Shown here: in pieces, positions 1 to 6,009 of the stretch
How positions within the stretch are numbered: position 1 is the first letter of the stretch
Layout: each line of letters opens with the position of its first letter
Assembly (NCBI GenBank): GCA_945639745.1
Contig: CALZEK010000064.1
Coordinates: 1 to 7,290, forward strand
Length of the DNA: 7,290 nt
Direction of reading: 5' to 3'
DNA from: an uncultured Bacillaceae bacterium
GTDB lineage: Bacteria > Bacillota > Bacilli > Bacillales > Amphibacillaceae
Notes under the pieces: model-generated
Databases searched by the model: none
The model's input: the letters and a program-made list of their open reading frames with translations, nothing else
What the model was told of the DNA's origin: nothing
Made by a program: the position numbers and the translations under genes

Positions 1-97
1 CGTTATTATCACGAGTTATTTTCTTAGCAATCTCAAGCGCTTTAATACCGTTTTGAGAGCCATCAAAAGCGACAAGGATTTTATTTAATTGAACCAT
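1..97 (-). CDS. Universal stress protein (UspA family), N-terminal part only
   Basis: The gene runs off the left edge, so only the first 32 residues are visible. They begin MVQLNKILVAFDGSQNG, which is the first beta strand of the Usp fold followed by the Asp of the AFDGS nucleotide-binding motif (D12) and the start of helix 1. An excellent ribosome binding site, GGAGGT at 104-109, lies 6 bases before the ATG. The protein is closely paralogous to the complete Usp at 1613-2107: both carry VAFDGS, then a similar IKAL..AKKIT stretch. Usp proteins are small cytoplasmic proteins, many of which bind ATP, linked to stress survival. Whether this copy has the C-terminal ATP-binding glycine motif cannot be seen. 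The promoter is uncertain. TTGATA at 220-225 with TATACA at 195-200 is a weak candidate with a long 19-base spacer, and I see no sigma-B site like that of its paralogue. Confidence 0.9.
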   Translation of the reverse strand, partial: MVQLNKILVAFDGSQNGIKALEIAKKITRDNN

Positions 98-240
98 TTT
101 ATGACCTCCATTTTAAGTAAAGATAAATAAATTTTTGATTAAGTATTCATTTATTTAACTTTATATTGATGATACTAAAAGTAGCTAGCTTAAGTGTATA
201 GTTTATTTGAGTTAATTACTATCAAAATTAAATTATATTT

Positions 241-282
241 AAGAAAATAAAATACCTAACGCATAATGACACGCTAGGTATT
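241..282 (-). terminator. Intrinsic terminator of the alcohol dehydrogenase gene
   Basis: AATACCTA (251-258) pairs with TAGGTATT (275-282), eight base pairs. After one mismatch two more G-C pairs extend the stem, with a loop of about ten bases. Read on the minus strand, the hairpin is followed by a T-rich tract complementary to 241-250. It starts about 12 bases after the dehydrogenase stop codon. No plus-strand gene reaches it. Confidence 0.8.
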
Positions 283-293
283 AAAGATATATG

Positions 294-1439
294 CTAATAA
301 TCAAAGCAGACGCGATATAAATCTTCAATTTCATGTTTAGAAGGAATCCAAGGATTATTAGCCGGACTCCCTGAATCAATTGCGTCTTGAGCCATTTTCG
401 GAATTAACTGTTCAAATTTATCTTTATCGACTCCCCATGTTTGTAAATTTGGGATTTCTAGTCGTGCACATAATTGTTTTACCGACTTAACAGCAAAATC
501 TGCAGCCTCTTCATTAGATAAAGCTGTCTCGCCTTGGTAAAAGACTCTACCTAAGTCAGCCATGCGGTCAATACAATAATCTTTACTGGCTTCCATAACC
601 ATAGGCAATAAAATCGCATTAGAAAAGCCATGTGGAATATCAAAATTAACACCAAGCGGACGAGACATCCCGTGCACAAGACAAACAGAAGCATTAGAAA
701 AAGCTATAGCAGCTTGAAGAGATCCAAGAGCCATATTTTCTCGGGCATCTAAATCATCGCCATTTTCATAGGCAAGTAACAGATTTTCAGTAATTAATTT
801 CATCGCTGATAAAGCTAAAGTATCAGTCATCGGATGAGCTCGTCTGGATAAATAAGCCTCTATCGCATGCGATAGAGCATCAACACCAGTTGCGGCAGTT
901 GTTTTTTGCGGACAGGTCTTTGTTAATATCGGATCAGCAATTGCAGCACAGGGTAAAAAGGCAGGTTGCTTAATCATCATTTTAACTTGTGTTTTTGTAT
1001 TATCAATAACGGTCGCATCAGTCACTTCTGATCCTGAACCTGATGTTGTTGGTACGACAATATGCGGGATAGGTGGCTCGGTTGCGATTTTTTTACCACC
1101 CATATAATCACCTATATACCCCCCATTTGTTGCTAAAACTGAAACAGCTTTTGCTGTGTCAATGCAGCTTCCTCCACCGATAGAAACTAAAACATCACAT
1201 TCAGTTTTAAAAAATAAATCAAGAGATTCTTCTACATACTTATCGGTTGGTTCTGAGACGACACCTACATAAACTTCAGAATCTATATTATGTTTTTTTA
1301 GGTTATTAATACAAGCATCCACATTACCAATTTCTTGCATAATATTGTCACTAATGATTAACGCTTTTTTACCTCTGTTTTTAACTTCTTCACCTAGTTT
1401 TTTAAAAGAATTGCGTCCATAATAAATCCGTTGGGGCAT
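294..1439 (-). CDS. Iron-containing (group III) alcohol dehydrogenase
   Basis: This is a cytoplasmic NAD(P)-dependent, metal-containing dehydrogenase that interconverts alcohols and aldehydes, in the FucO/DhaT/EutG superfamily. The N-terminal dinucleotide domain has the GGGS loop at residues 88-91 (SIGGGSCIDTAKA), followed by PTTSGSGSEVT at 130-140. The helical C-terminal domain supplies the expected metal ligands D187 and H191 (GVDALSHAIEAY), H256 and H270 (HGMSRPLG...IPHG). The length of 381 residues is normal. The position four residues after H256, a conserved His in FucO, is Arg here (R260), so substrate preference cannot be transferred from FucO. The first ATG has no ribosome binding site. 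A strong GAGGAGG at 1471-1477 instead points to an upstream in-frame ATA (1461-1463) or ATT (1467-1469), which would add family-like residues ETFAYFQ before MPQRIYYG. A perfect cre box and a sigma-A promoter lie upstream, suggesting repression by glucose. The gene sits between two Usp genes on the same strand. The exact substrate is unknown. Confidence 0.93.
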   Translation of the reverse strand: MPQRIYYGRNSFKKLGEEVKNRGKKALIISDNIMQEIGNVDACINNLKKHNIDSEVYVGVVSEPTDKYVEESLDLFFKTECDVLVSIGGGSCIDTAKAVSVLATNGGYIGDYMGGKKIATEPPIPHIVVPTTSGSGSEVTDATVIDNTKTQVKMMIKQPAFLPCAAIADPILTKTCPQKTTAATGVDALSHAIEAYLSRRAHPMTDTLALSAMKLITENLLLAYENGDDLDARENMALGSLQAAIAFSNASVCLVHGMSRPLGVNFDIPHGFSNAILLPMVMEASKDYCIDRMADLGRVFYQGETALSNEEAADFAVKSVKQLCARLEIPNLQTWGVDKDKFEQLIPKMAQDAIDSGSPANNPWIPSKHEIEDLYRVCFDY

Positions 1440-1470
1440 TTGAAAATAAGCAAAAGTTTCTATTTTAATT

Positions 1471-1477
1471 CCTCCTC
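1471..1477 (-). promoter_or_regulatory. Strong ribosome binding site that decides the dehydrogenase start
   Basis: GAGGAGG on the minus strand is a near-perfect Shine-Dalgarno. It is 31 bases from the first in-frame ATG (1437-1439), too far to serve it, but exactly 7 bases from an in-frame ATA at 1461-1463 and 1 base from an in-frame ATT at 1467-1469. The frame is closed just upstream by TGA at 1476-1478. Translation therefore probably starts at the ATA, or the ancestral ATG has been lost. Confidence 0.65.
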
Positions 1478-1496
1478 ATGACTTTAAAATACCATT

Positions 1497-1510
1497 TGAT
1501 ATCGTTTTCA
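1497..1510 (-). promoter_or_regulatory. Catabolite-responsive element (CcpA cre box)
   Basis: The minus strand reads TGAAAACGATATCA, which fits the cre consensus TGWAANCGNTNWCA at every fixed position. It lies about 20 bases downstream of the proposed -10 box, inside the transcribed leader of the dehydrogenase. In Bacillales that placement normally gives CcpA-dependent repression or roadblocking when a preferred sugar is present. Confidence 0.8.
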
Positions 1511-1529
1511 TTTAATGTAAATATAATCT

Positions 1530-1559
1530 AGTTTAAGCTTAATCATAAATGAATGTCAA
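1530..1559 (-). promoter_or_regulatory. Sigma-A promoter of the alcohol dehydrogenase
   Basis: On the minus strand a perfect -35 TTGACA (1554-1559) is followed after 18 bases by a -10-like TAAACT (1530-1535; four of six matches). The expected start of transcription, near 1523, lies just upstream of the cre box. A ten-base palindrome TTAAGCTTAA (1533-1542) overlaps the edge of the -10 box and the spacer. The -10 is weak, so an activator or a different -10 is possible. Confidence 0.6.
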
Positions 1560-1612
1560 GTGTATCAGTATAAGTAGGAGTGATCTTCTAAATAGAACTT
1601 TGCAAATAGGTA

Positions 1613-2107
1613 TTATTTTATAATAAACACAGAACAAGTCGAGTGTTTACTTACTTTACTGCTGACGCTTCCTGTTACAAGTTTTTCTAAAATATTGATA
1701 CCTCGGTTACCAATAATAATGACATCACTATTATCTTCATTTGCATATTTAACGATTTCTTCAGCTGGTTTTCCTGACAAGCGTTTATAAATGATATTAT
1801 CAGTATTTTTAAGTGTTTCTTTAGCTAAAGAAATAACACGATAAGGTATTTCCTTTACAAGGACAATATCTTCTTCAGTAGACATAATCGCTTCGTCATT
1901 TAGCGAAAAATCAGTTTCTAAATACATATATTCATCCCCAGTTTGTGTGGTGCTTATTTTAACCGGATTTTCAAATGGGTCATCATGAACATAAAGAACA
2001 GTGAGTTGGGCCTGATTATCTATAGTTATCTTTTTCGCAACCTTCAAAGCTTTGATAGCATTTTTAGAACCATCAAAAGCAACCATAATATTTTTCATTT
2101 CTGTCAT
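1613..2107 (-). CDS. Universal stress protein (UspA family)
   Basis: This is a complete 164-residue single-domain Usp. It begins with the strand-loop-helix VAFDGS (D12 is the expected nucleotide-contacting Asp). It ends with an intact ATP-binding signature G-2x-G-9x-G-S: G133, G136, G146, S147, followed by a final strand SVFIIK. That places it in the ATP-binding Usp class acting in the cytoplasm. The middle (about residues 45-85) is acidic and less typical. The ribosome binding site AAGGGAG (2118-2124) lies 10 bases before this ATG. A second Met at residue 4 would be further away, so the first is preferred. A sigma-B-type promoter upstream suggests general stress induction. No convincing terminator follows the gene, so transcripts may continue into the alcohol dehydrogenase. 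The close N-terminal paralogue at 1-97 implies an old duplication. Confidence 0.93.
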   Translation of the reverse strand: MTEMKNIMVAFDGSKNAIKALKVAKKITIDNQAQLTVLYVHDDPFENPVKISTTQTGDEYMYLETDFSLNDEAIMSTEEDIVLVKEIPYRVISLAKETLKNTDNIIYKRLSGKPAEEIVKYANEDNSDVIIIGNRGINILEKLVTGSVSSKVSKHSTCSVFIIK

Positions 2108-2219
2108 TATCTAGACACTCCCTTCAATTCGACTTTAAATATTTGTATAGTAATTTTATTAAATAAGCAGAAAACTACTTAAGAAAATAAATTTTATTTA
2201 ATGTCTATCTTTTGTATAT

Positions 2220-2244
2220 ATACCCTTGAGAATAATAGTTAAAC
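2220..2244 (-). promoter_or_regulatory. Sigma-B-type promoter of the universal stress protein gene
   Basis: On the minus strand GTTTAA (2239-2244) is followed after 13 bases by GGGTAT (2220-2225). This matches the Bacillus/Staphylococcus/Listeria sigma-B consensus GTTTAA-N12-14-GGGTAT in both boxes. It would give a leader of about 105 bases before the Usp start. It also argues that the host belongs to a lineage that keeps sigma-B. Confidence 0.8.
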
Positions 2245-2303
2245 CTTAATTTAACTAATCCTTTAATTATCAAAGACGTGCTAGAATAATTATAGAAATT
2301 AAA

Positions 2304-2312
2304 TGATATAAT
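2304..2312 (+). promoter_or_regulatory. Extended -10 promoter of the small lipoprotein gene
   Basis: TGATATAAT is a perfect extended -10 element (TGnTATAAT), ending 35 bases before the lipoprotein ATG. No good -35 box is found 16-18 bases upstream, which is common for extended -10 promoters. Confidence 0.65.
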
Positions 2313-2347
2313 AAATTTACTAATCATTTTAAATGTGAGGTGATAAG

Positions 2348-2716
2348 ATGAAAAAGTTAGTTATGATTTTATTTATAGTTATTTTATCTGCATGTAGTTC
2401 AAATGAAGCGGGTATAGGTATAAAAGAAGTTAATCAAGTACCCAATGAAGTTAAAGAAACAATTGATATTAATAGACAACTTCAATTAAATAATGCTGGG
2501 GAAAATGAATATTATATTATTTTTCATTCAGATGGTAAGGTAACAGCAAACTTTGAAGAAGAAGAAGAGAAGGCAATTATTAAATTTGATATAGCTGAAT
2601 CTAAAACAAAAGAAACAATTGAAAATGTTTATTATTTAAGAATTGCTGAAGAATCAGAAAAAATTATTGTTTTAATTAACGGTGAACCTACAGCTTTTGA
2701 TCTTGTAGAAGCATAA
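2348..2716 (+). CDS. Small predicted lipoprotein of unknown function
   Basis: The 122-residue product has a lipoprotein signal peptide: KK at residues 2-3, a hydrophobic core at 4-13, and the lipobox LSAC with Cys16 as the lipidated residue. The mature part is about 106 residues and should sit on the outer face of the membrane. It is acidic, with a run of five Glu near residues 72-76, and its second half alternates short beta-like strands (YYIIFHSDGKV, AIIKFDI, VYYLRIA, IIVLINGE), suggesting a small beta-rich domain. It resembles, from memory, short Bacillales lipoproteins sometimes mislabelled as peptidyl-prolyl isomerases. I see no isomerase motif and assign no function. The ribosome binding site GAGGTGAT (2337-2344) lies just before the ATG. 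The gene has its own promoter and terminator, so it is probably monocistronic. It is divergent from the Usp gene. Confidence 0.88.
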   Translation: MKKLVMILFIVILSACSSNEAGIGIKEVNQVPNEVKETIDINRQLQLNNAGENEYYIIFHSDGKVTANFEEEEEKAIIKFDIAESKTKETIENVYYLRIAEESEKIIVLINGEPTAFDLVEA

Positions 2717-2752
2717 ATAAAAGCGATTCTTGATGAGTTGCTTTTATTTATT
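2714..2752 (+). terminator. Intrinsic terminator of the lipoprotein gene
   Basis: TAAATAAAAGC (2714-2724) pairs perfectly with GCTTTTATTTA (2740-2750), and a G-T and an A-T pair extend the stem inward. The T-rich right arm doubles as the U-tract. The hairpin begins inside the lipoprotein stop codon. The stem is AT-rich, so termination may be partial. Confidence 0.7.
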
Positions 2753-2779
2753 ATAGTATTCATCAAATTAATATAGTAA

Positions 2780-2793
2780 GATTAAATTTAATC
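2780..2793. promoter_or_regulatory. Perfect 14-base palindrome, possible operator before the YeiH-family gene
   Basis: GATTAAATTTAATC is a perfect palindrome. It lies just downstream of a possible -10 box TATAGT (2772-2777) and 32 bases before the ATG of the YeiH-family gene. That is where a repressor dimer would block transcription. It is AT-rich, so chance is possible, and the regulator is unknown. Confidence 0.35.
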
Positions 2794-2825
2794 AAATCAA
2801 TTTATCTGTGAAGGAAGTTATCTTT

Positions 2826-3981
2826 ATGAAACAAGGAGTTAATCATTCATTAATTAAAATCATAAAGCGATTGTTACCAGGTTTATTTGTCAGTATCATT
2901 GTGATTTTATTAGGGATTTATCTAGCAGAATTAAGTGGGAAAATCTTAATTAATTTTGATATTTTACCTCCTGGTAGTGCAAGTCCAATATCAGGAATAT
3001 TTGTAGCTATTTTAGTCGGATTACTTATTCGAAATGTGTTGGGATTGCATCGGATTTTTTTACGAAGGTGTGTCGTTTGCAGTCAAATATGCCTTACGTG
3101 CTGGAATTATTTTACTCGGACTCAGACTTAGTTTAGTAGAAGCATTAAAGTTAGGGGCGTGGGGATTACCATTAATTTTAGTATGTATTGTGAGTGGACT
3201 TACAGTTACTTTATATTTCACAAAAAAATTTAACCAATCACAACGATTGGGTACCTTAATTGCATGTGGAACAGGGATTTGTGGTGTGACTGCAATCATG
3301 GCGACGTCACCAGTAATTAAAGCAAAAGATAATGAGATATCCTATGCAGTTGCTAATATTACAATCTTTGGTTTAATCGGCATGTTATTTTATCCTTATT
3401 TAGCACAACTATTCTTTGCAGATGATCCAATTAAAGCGGGTCTGTTTTTAGGAACAGCAATTCATGACACGGCTCAAGTAGCGGGAGCGTCACTTATCTA
3501 TTCACAAATATACGGAATCGAACAAGTCGTTGATGTTGCTACTGTAACAAAATTAACACGTAATTTGTTTATTATTGCCGTCATTCCATTTGTTTCTTAT
3601 CTCTTTTTTAAGCAAGAAAATCTACATAAAGAATCAACAGCACAACTACCTAAATGGTATCAACTCGTCCCTATGTTTGTCATTGGTTTCTTATTATTTT
3701 CACTATTAAGAACGGTTGGTGATTTGACTGTCACAAATACAGGTCAAGCTTTTCAATTGATCAACCCAGAAACCTGGCAGGAAATTTATACACAAATCAG
3801 TTCATTTGGTTCAACCTACTTATTAGGTATAGCGATGGCTGGTGTTGGATTATCAACAGACTTTAAAATGTTTAAAGGACTTGGTATTAAACCATTTTAT
3901 ATTGGATTGATTGCAGCTATCAGTGTTGGTATCGTTAGTCTACTCTTAATCTCTTTATTCGGTCATTTAATCGTAATATAA
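2826..3981 (+). pseudogene. yeiH: YeiH-family (UPF0324) putative sulfate exporter, frameshifted
   Basis: This multi-spanning inner-membrane protein family (Pfam Cons_hypoth698) is often annotated as putative sulfate exporter; its transport substrate is poorly proven. Two overlapping frames together make one family member. The first gives residues 1-78 up to LGLHRIF. The second continues YEGVSFAVKYALRAGIILLGLRLS to the stop at 3979-3981. The join is a run of seven T at 3055-3061; six T would give a continuous 384-residue protein. Family signatures lie after the break: GTGICGVTAI (about 148), GTAIHDTAQVAG (about 209) and TKLTRN (about 241), with hydrophobic spans throughout. As written, translation leaves the true frame and stops at 3129-3131 after about 101 residues. 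The start chosen is ATG 2826, with AAGGAAG (2811-2817) 8 bases upstream; the GTG at 2808 overlaps that site. Intact coding on both sides suggests a recent mutation, phase variation or a sequence error. Confidence 0.88.
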
Positions 3982-4010
3982 AAAAACGACTCAAAAAAGA
4001 GTCGTTTTAT
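3981..4010. terminator. Bidirectional intrinsic terminator between convergent genes
   Basis: AAAACGACTC (3983-3992) pairs perfectly with GAGTCGTTTT (3999-4008) around an A6 loop. Plus-strand transcripts see a T-rich tract after the stem, and minus-strand transcripts see one from the A-run at 3981-3986. The hairpin abuts the YeiH-family stop codon and its right arm overlaps the amidohydrolase stop (4007-4009), so one compact element serves both genes. Confidence 0.9.
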
Positions 4011-5206
4011 TTCATTAAATAATCAACTGCAAATTTAGCTGTTGCTAAGACACCATTGATCAAGGCCTTATCATCAACATCAAATTTATTATTGTGGTGT
4101 TCTGCACCGCTGCCATATGTTTCGTTTTTCATGCCAATAAAAGCAAATGTACTAGGTGCAATTTTTGAGTATTGATTAAAAGATTCTGATGCAAACCAAG
4201 TCACGTCATTGATTAATGCGTTTGGCATTATTTCATTAATCCCATTTTGTGCTTGAATTGAAAGTGATTTATCATTAATCACTGGTAAAGCAACAATATC
4301 AAACTTGGGATCAAATTCAACTGTACATTCATGTGCTTGTGCTGTGAGTGTTGTAACGTTTTTCATTACTTCAAGTGCTTTTTTACCTTCTTCAACATCA
4401 AAAAAGCGTAAGGATCCACCAATAGTAACTTTGTCCGGAATAACATTATTAGCTGTTCCACCGTGTATTTGTGTTAAACCTAAGGTGACCGTTTTTGTAA
4501 CATCAAGTCGATTTGACCATGCGCTCGTAAGTGCAGAGAGTATCTGTGCCGCAGCAAAGACAGGATTAATTGACAAGTCAGGTCTTGATCCATGACCACT
4601 CTTGCCATGAACTGTGAATTCCACATGGATGGCTCCAGCCATAACAGGTCCGGCATCAACAGAGATTTTCCCGCTTTCTAAAAAAGCAGCAAGATGATTA
4701 CCATAAATAGCTTCTATACCTTTGTTTTTTAAATGATCAACCATTGGTTCAATGCCTTCACCATTTTCTTCTGCGTCTTCAAAAATAAAATAAATTTTAC
4801 CAGTTAATTGATCTTTGAGATTAGTTAAAATGTTTATCACACTTAAAACAATCGCCATATGACCATCGTGTCCACAAGCATGCATGACACCCGGATTATT
4901 CGATTTATATTTTCTTTCACCATTTAAATTATGGGTATTTTCTTGTATCGGCAAAGCATCAATGTCTGTTCGAATCCCTAACGTTTTTCCAGGTTTATGT
5001 GTATCTAATAAAGCAGTAAATCCTGTTCGATTCGGGACTTCCTCGATAATTAATCCCATTTCAGTTACTTTTTCTTTTAAATATTTAGCTGTTTCAAATT
5101 CCTGGCTGCTTAATTCAGGATGTGCATAAAGATAGGCTCTTGTTTTAATTGTTTCAGCTTCAAGTTCTTTTACTCTATTTTTTAAAAGATCATTTATTTG
5201 TTCCAT
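4007..5206 (-). CDS. M20D-family amidohydrolase (N-acyl amino acid deacylase, YxeP/hippurate hydrolase-like)
   Basis: This is a cytoplasmic dinuclear metal hydrolase that removes acyl groups from N-acyl amino acids or related amides. In 399-residue numbering the expected metal and catalytic residues are all present: C111 and H113 in HACGHDGH, the Glu pair E146/E147 in FEDAEE, H171 in YGNH, and H371 in EHHNNKFD. The lid/dimerisation domain occupies roughly residues 180-290, with GKSGHGSRPD near 201. Length is usual for the family. An ATG at 5213-5215 overlaps the ribosome binding site AAAGGA (5215-5220), whereas ATG 5204-5206 is 8 bases after it, so the latter is chosen. The gene has its own extended -10 promoter and lies downstream of a terminator closing the amino acid importer operon on the same strand. 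That neighbourhood suggests deacylation of an imported N-acyl compound, as with Bacillus YxeP. The precise substrate (N-acetyl-cysteine derivative, N-acetyl-diaminopimelate, hippurate or other) cannot be read from the sequence. Confidence 0.93.
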   Translation of the reverse strand: MEQINDLLKNRVKELEAETIKTRAYLYAHPELSSQEFETAKYLKEKVTEMGLIIEEVPNRTGFTALLDTHKPGKTLGIRTDIDALPIQENTHNLNGERKYKSNNPGVMHACGHDGHMAIVLSVINILTNLKDQLTGKIYFIFEDAEENGEGIEPMVDHLKNKGIEAIYGNHLAAFLESGKISVDAGPVMAGAIHVEFTVHGKSGHGSRPDLSINPVFAAAQILSALTSAWSNRLDVTKTVTLGLTQIHGGTANNVIPDKVTIGGSLRFFDVEEGKKALEVMKNVTTLTAQAHECTVEFDPKFDIVALPVINDKSLSIQAQNGINEIMPNALINDVTWFASESFNQYSKIAPSTFAFIGMKNETYGSGAEHHNNKFDVDDKALINGVLATAKFAVDYLMK

Positions 5207-5238
5207 AATTATCATCCTTTATAACTGAGTTTGAATTA

Positions 5239-5247
5239 ATTATATCA
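5239..5247 (-). promoter_or_regulatory. Extended -10 promoter of the amidohydrolase
   Basis: The minus strand reads TGATATAAT, a perfect extended -10, ending 32 bases before the chosen start codon. It lies between the terminator of the importer operon and the amidohydrolase, so the latter can be transcribed independently. No clear -35 is visible. Confidence 0.65.
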
Positions 5248-5260
5248 GATTTAAAGCTAA

Positions 5261-5297
5261 TTAAAAAAGCAAATTACCAACTAGGTAACTTGCTTTT
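5261..5297 (-). terminator. Intrinsic terminator of the amino acid importer operon
   Basis: AAAAGCAAATTACC (5265-5278) pairs with GGTAACTTGCTTTT (5284-5297) over 14 positions with one mismatch, around a five-base loop. On the minus strand it is followed by T6 (complement of 5263-5268). It starts 7 bases after the permease stop codon. Confidence 0.85.
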
Positions 5298-5304
5298 ATA
5301 AAAA

Positions 5305-5991
5305 TTAGAGAAATTTACTATATTTAATTTCAAGACGTTCTTGAATATAGGCAATAACTCCACAAATAGGCCAATAAATTAAAGCAACTAGAATATACAT
5401 CGTCATTGAATCAAAGGTTCTTCCCGCTACAATTTGAGCTTTTTGAAAAAGTTCAGGGACAGTAATCATAGCAGCTAAAGAGGTCCCTTTAACAATACTT
5501 AAAAATATATTTGAAAGTGGTGGAATGGCTATTCTAATTGCCTGAGGTAAAATAACCTTTCGCATTGTAATCCAATAAGGCATATTAAGTGCTTTTGCTG
5601 ATTCCCACTGTCCTTCACTAACGCTATTTAATGAAGAACGATTAATTTCAGCAATGTAAGCAGCACTATTAAGTCCAAAAGCTAAAAATGCTGCTACAAA
5701 AGCAGTTAATTCTAAACCAATAACCGGCAATCCAAAATAAAGTAAGAATAGAAAAACAATCATCGGTGTTCCTCTCATAAATGAAATGTAGATAATAGCT
5801 GGCCAACGTAAAATAAAACGTTTAGAAGCTCTAGCAAGAGCAAGAAAGAAACCTAAAATAAGACCGAGCGTCATCCCAATTACTGACAAAATTAATGTCA
5901 TCGGTACGCCTTGGAGCAAGAATGGCAAACTTTCAATGGCTAAATCAACATCAAATAAGTTCTTTAACTGGACAGTATCAATATTAAACAT
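5305..5991 (-). CDS. Polar amino acid ABC importer, permease subunit (HisM/GlnP family)
   Basis: This 228-residue inner-membrane permease has several hydrophobic spans (about residues 30-52, 64-90, 95-115, 165-185 and 195-216). The N-terminal family signature includes FMRGTPM at 71-77. The cytoplasmic EAA loop that docks to the ATPase is at about 126-150 (EGQWESAKALNMPYW...RKVILPQA). In it the usual EAA reads ESA and the usual Gly is Asn136, mild departures from consensus. The gene follows the substrate-binding protein after an 18-base gap on the same strand, so the two form an operon. Its ribosome binding site is weak (AAAGTGG, about 7 bases upstream plus spacer), and translational coupling is likely. 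A terminator follows directly and no ATP-binding subunit is encoded in the window, so the transporter must use an ATPase from elsewhere. The ligand is probably an amino acid or derivative, not identified. Confidence 0.93.
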   Translation of the reverse strand: MFNIDTVQLKNLFDVDLAIESLPFLLQGVPMTLILSVIGMTLGLILGFFLALARASKRFILRWPAIIYISFMRGTPMIVFLFLLYFGLPVIGLELTAFVAAFLAFGLNSAAYIAEINRSSLNSVSEGQWESAKALNMPYWITMRKVILPQAIRIAIPPLSNIFLSIVKGTSLAAMITVPELFQKAQIVAGRTFDSMTMYILVALIYWPICGVIAYIQERLEIKYSKFL

Positions 5992-6009
5992 TAAATTGAG
6001 CCACTTTGC

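Noticed and set aside
206..226. Imperfect inverted repeat TTTGA...TCAAA upstream of the first Usp gene, considered as an operator or cre box.
   Set aside because: Only five-base arms pair, the centre is not symmetric and there is no central CG as in cre.
1570..1612. Possible terminator after the second Usp gene (TTCT/AGAA hairpin).
   Set aside because: The stem is only four to five pairs and is not followed by a T-tract.
1943..2182. Plus-strand open frame opposite the Usp gene, and similar open frames opposite the YeiH-family, amidohydrolase and binding-protein genes.
   Set aside because: They lie antisense to well-supported genes, have no ribosome binding site and give low-complexity products unlike any family.
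2108..2347. Riboswitch or small RNA in the 240-base Usp/lipoprotein divergent gap.
   Set aside because: I see only promoters and AT-rich sequence; no conserved aptamer motif or terminator/antiterminator pair.
3055..3061. Programmed -1 ribosomal frameshifting at the T7 run.
   Set aside because: The required change is +1 (or -2). A -1 slip would enter the third, wrong frame. There is also no family precedent known to me.
5207..5215. Amidohydrolase start at the ATG 5213-5215.
   Set aside because: That ATG overlaps the ribosome binding site itself; the ATG at 5204-5206 is at the right distance.
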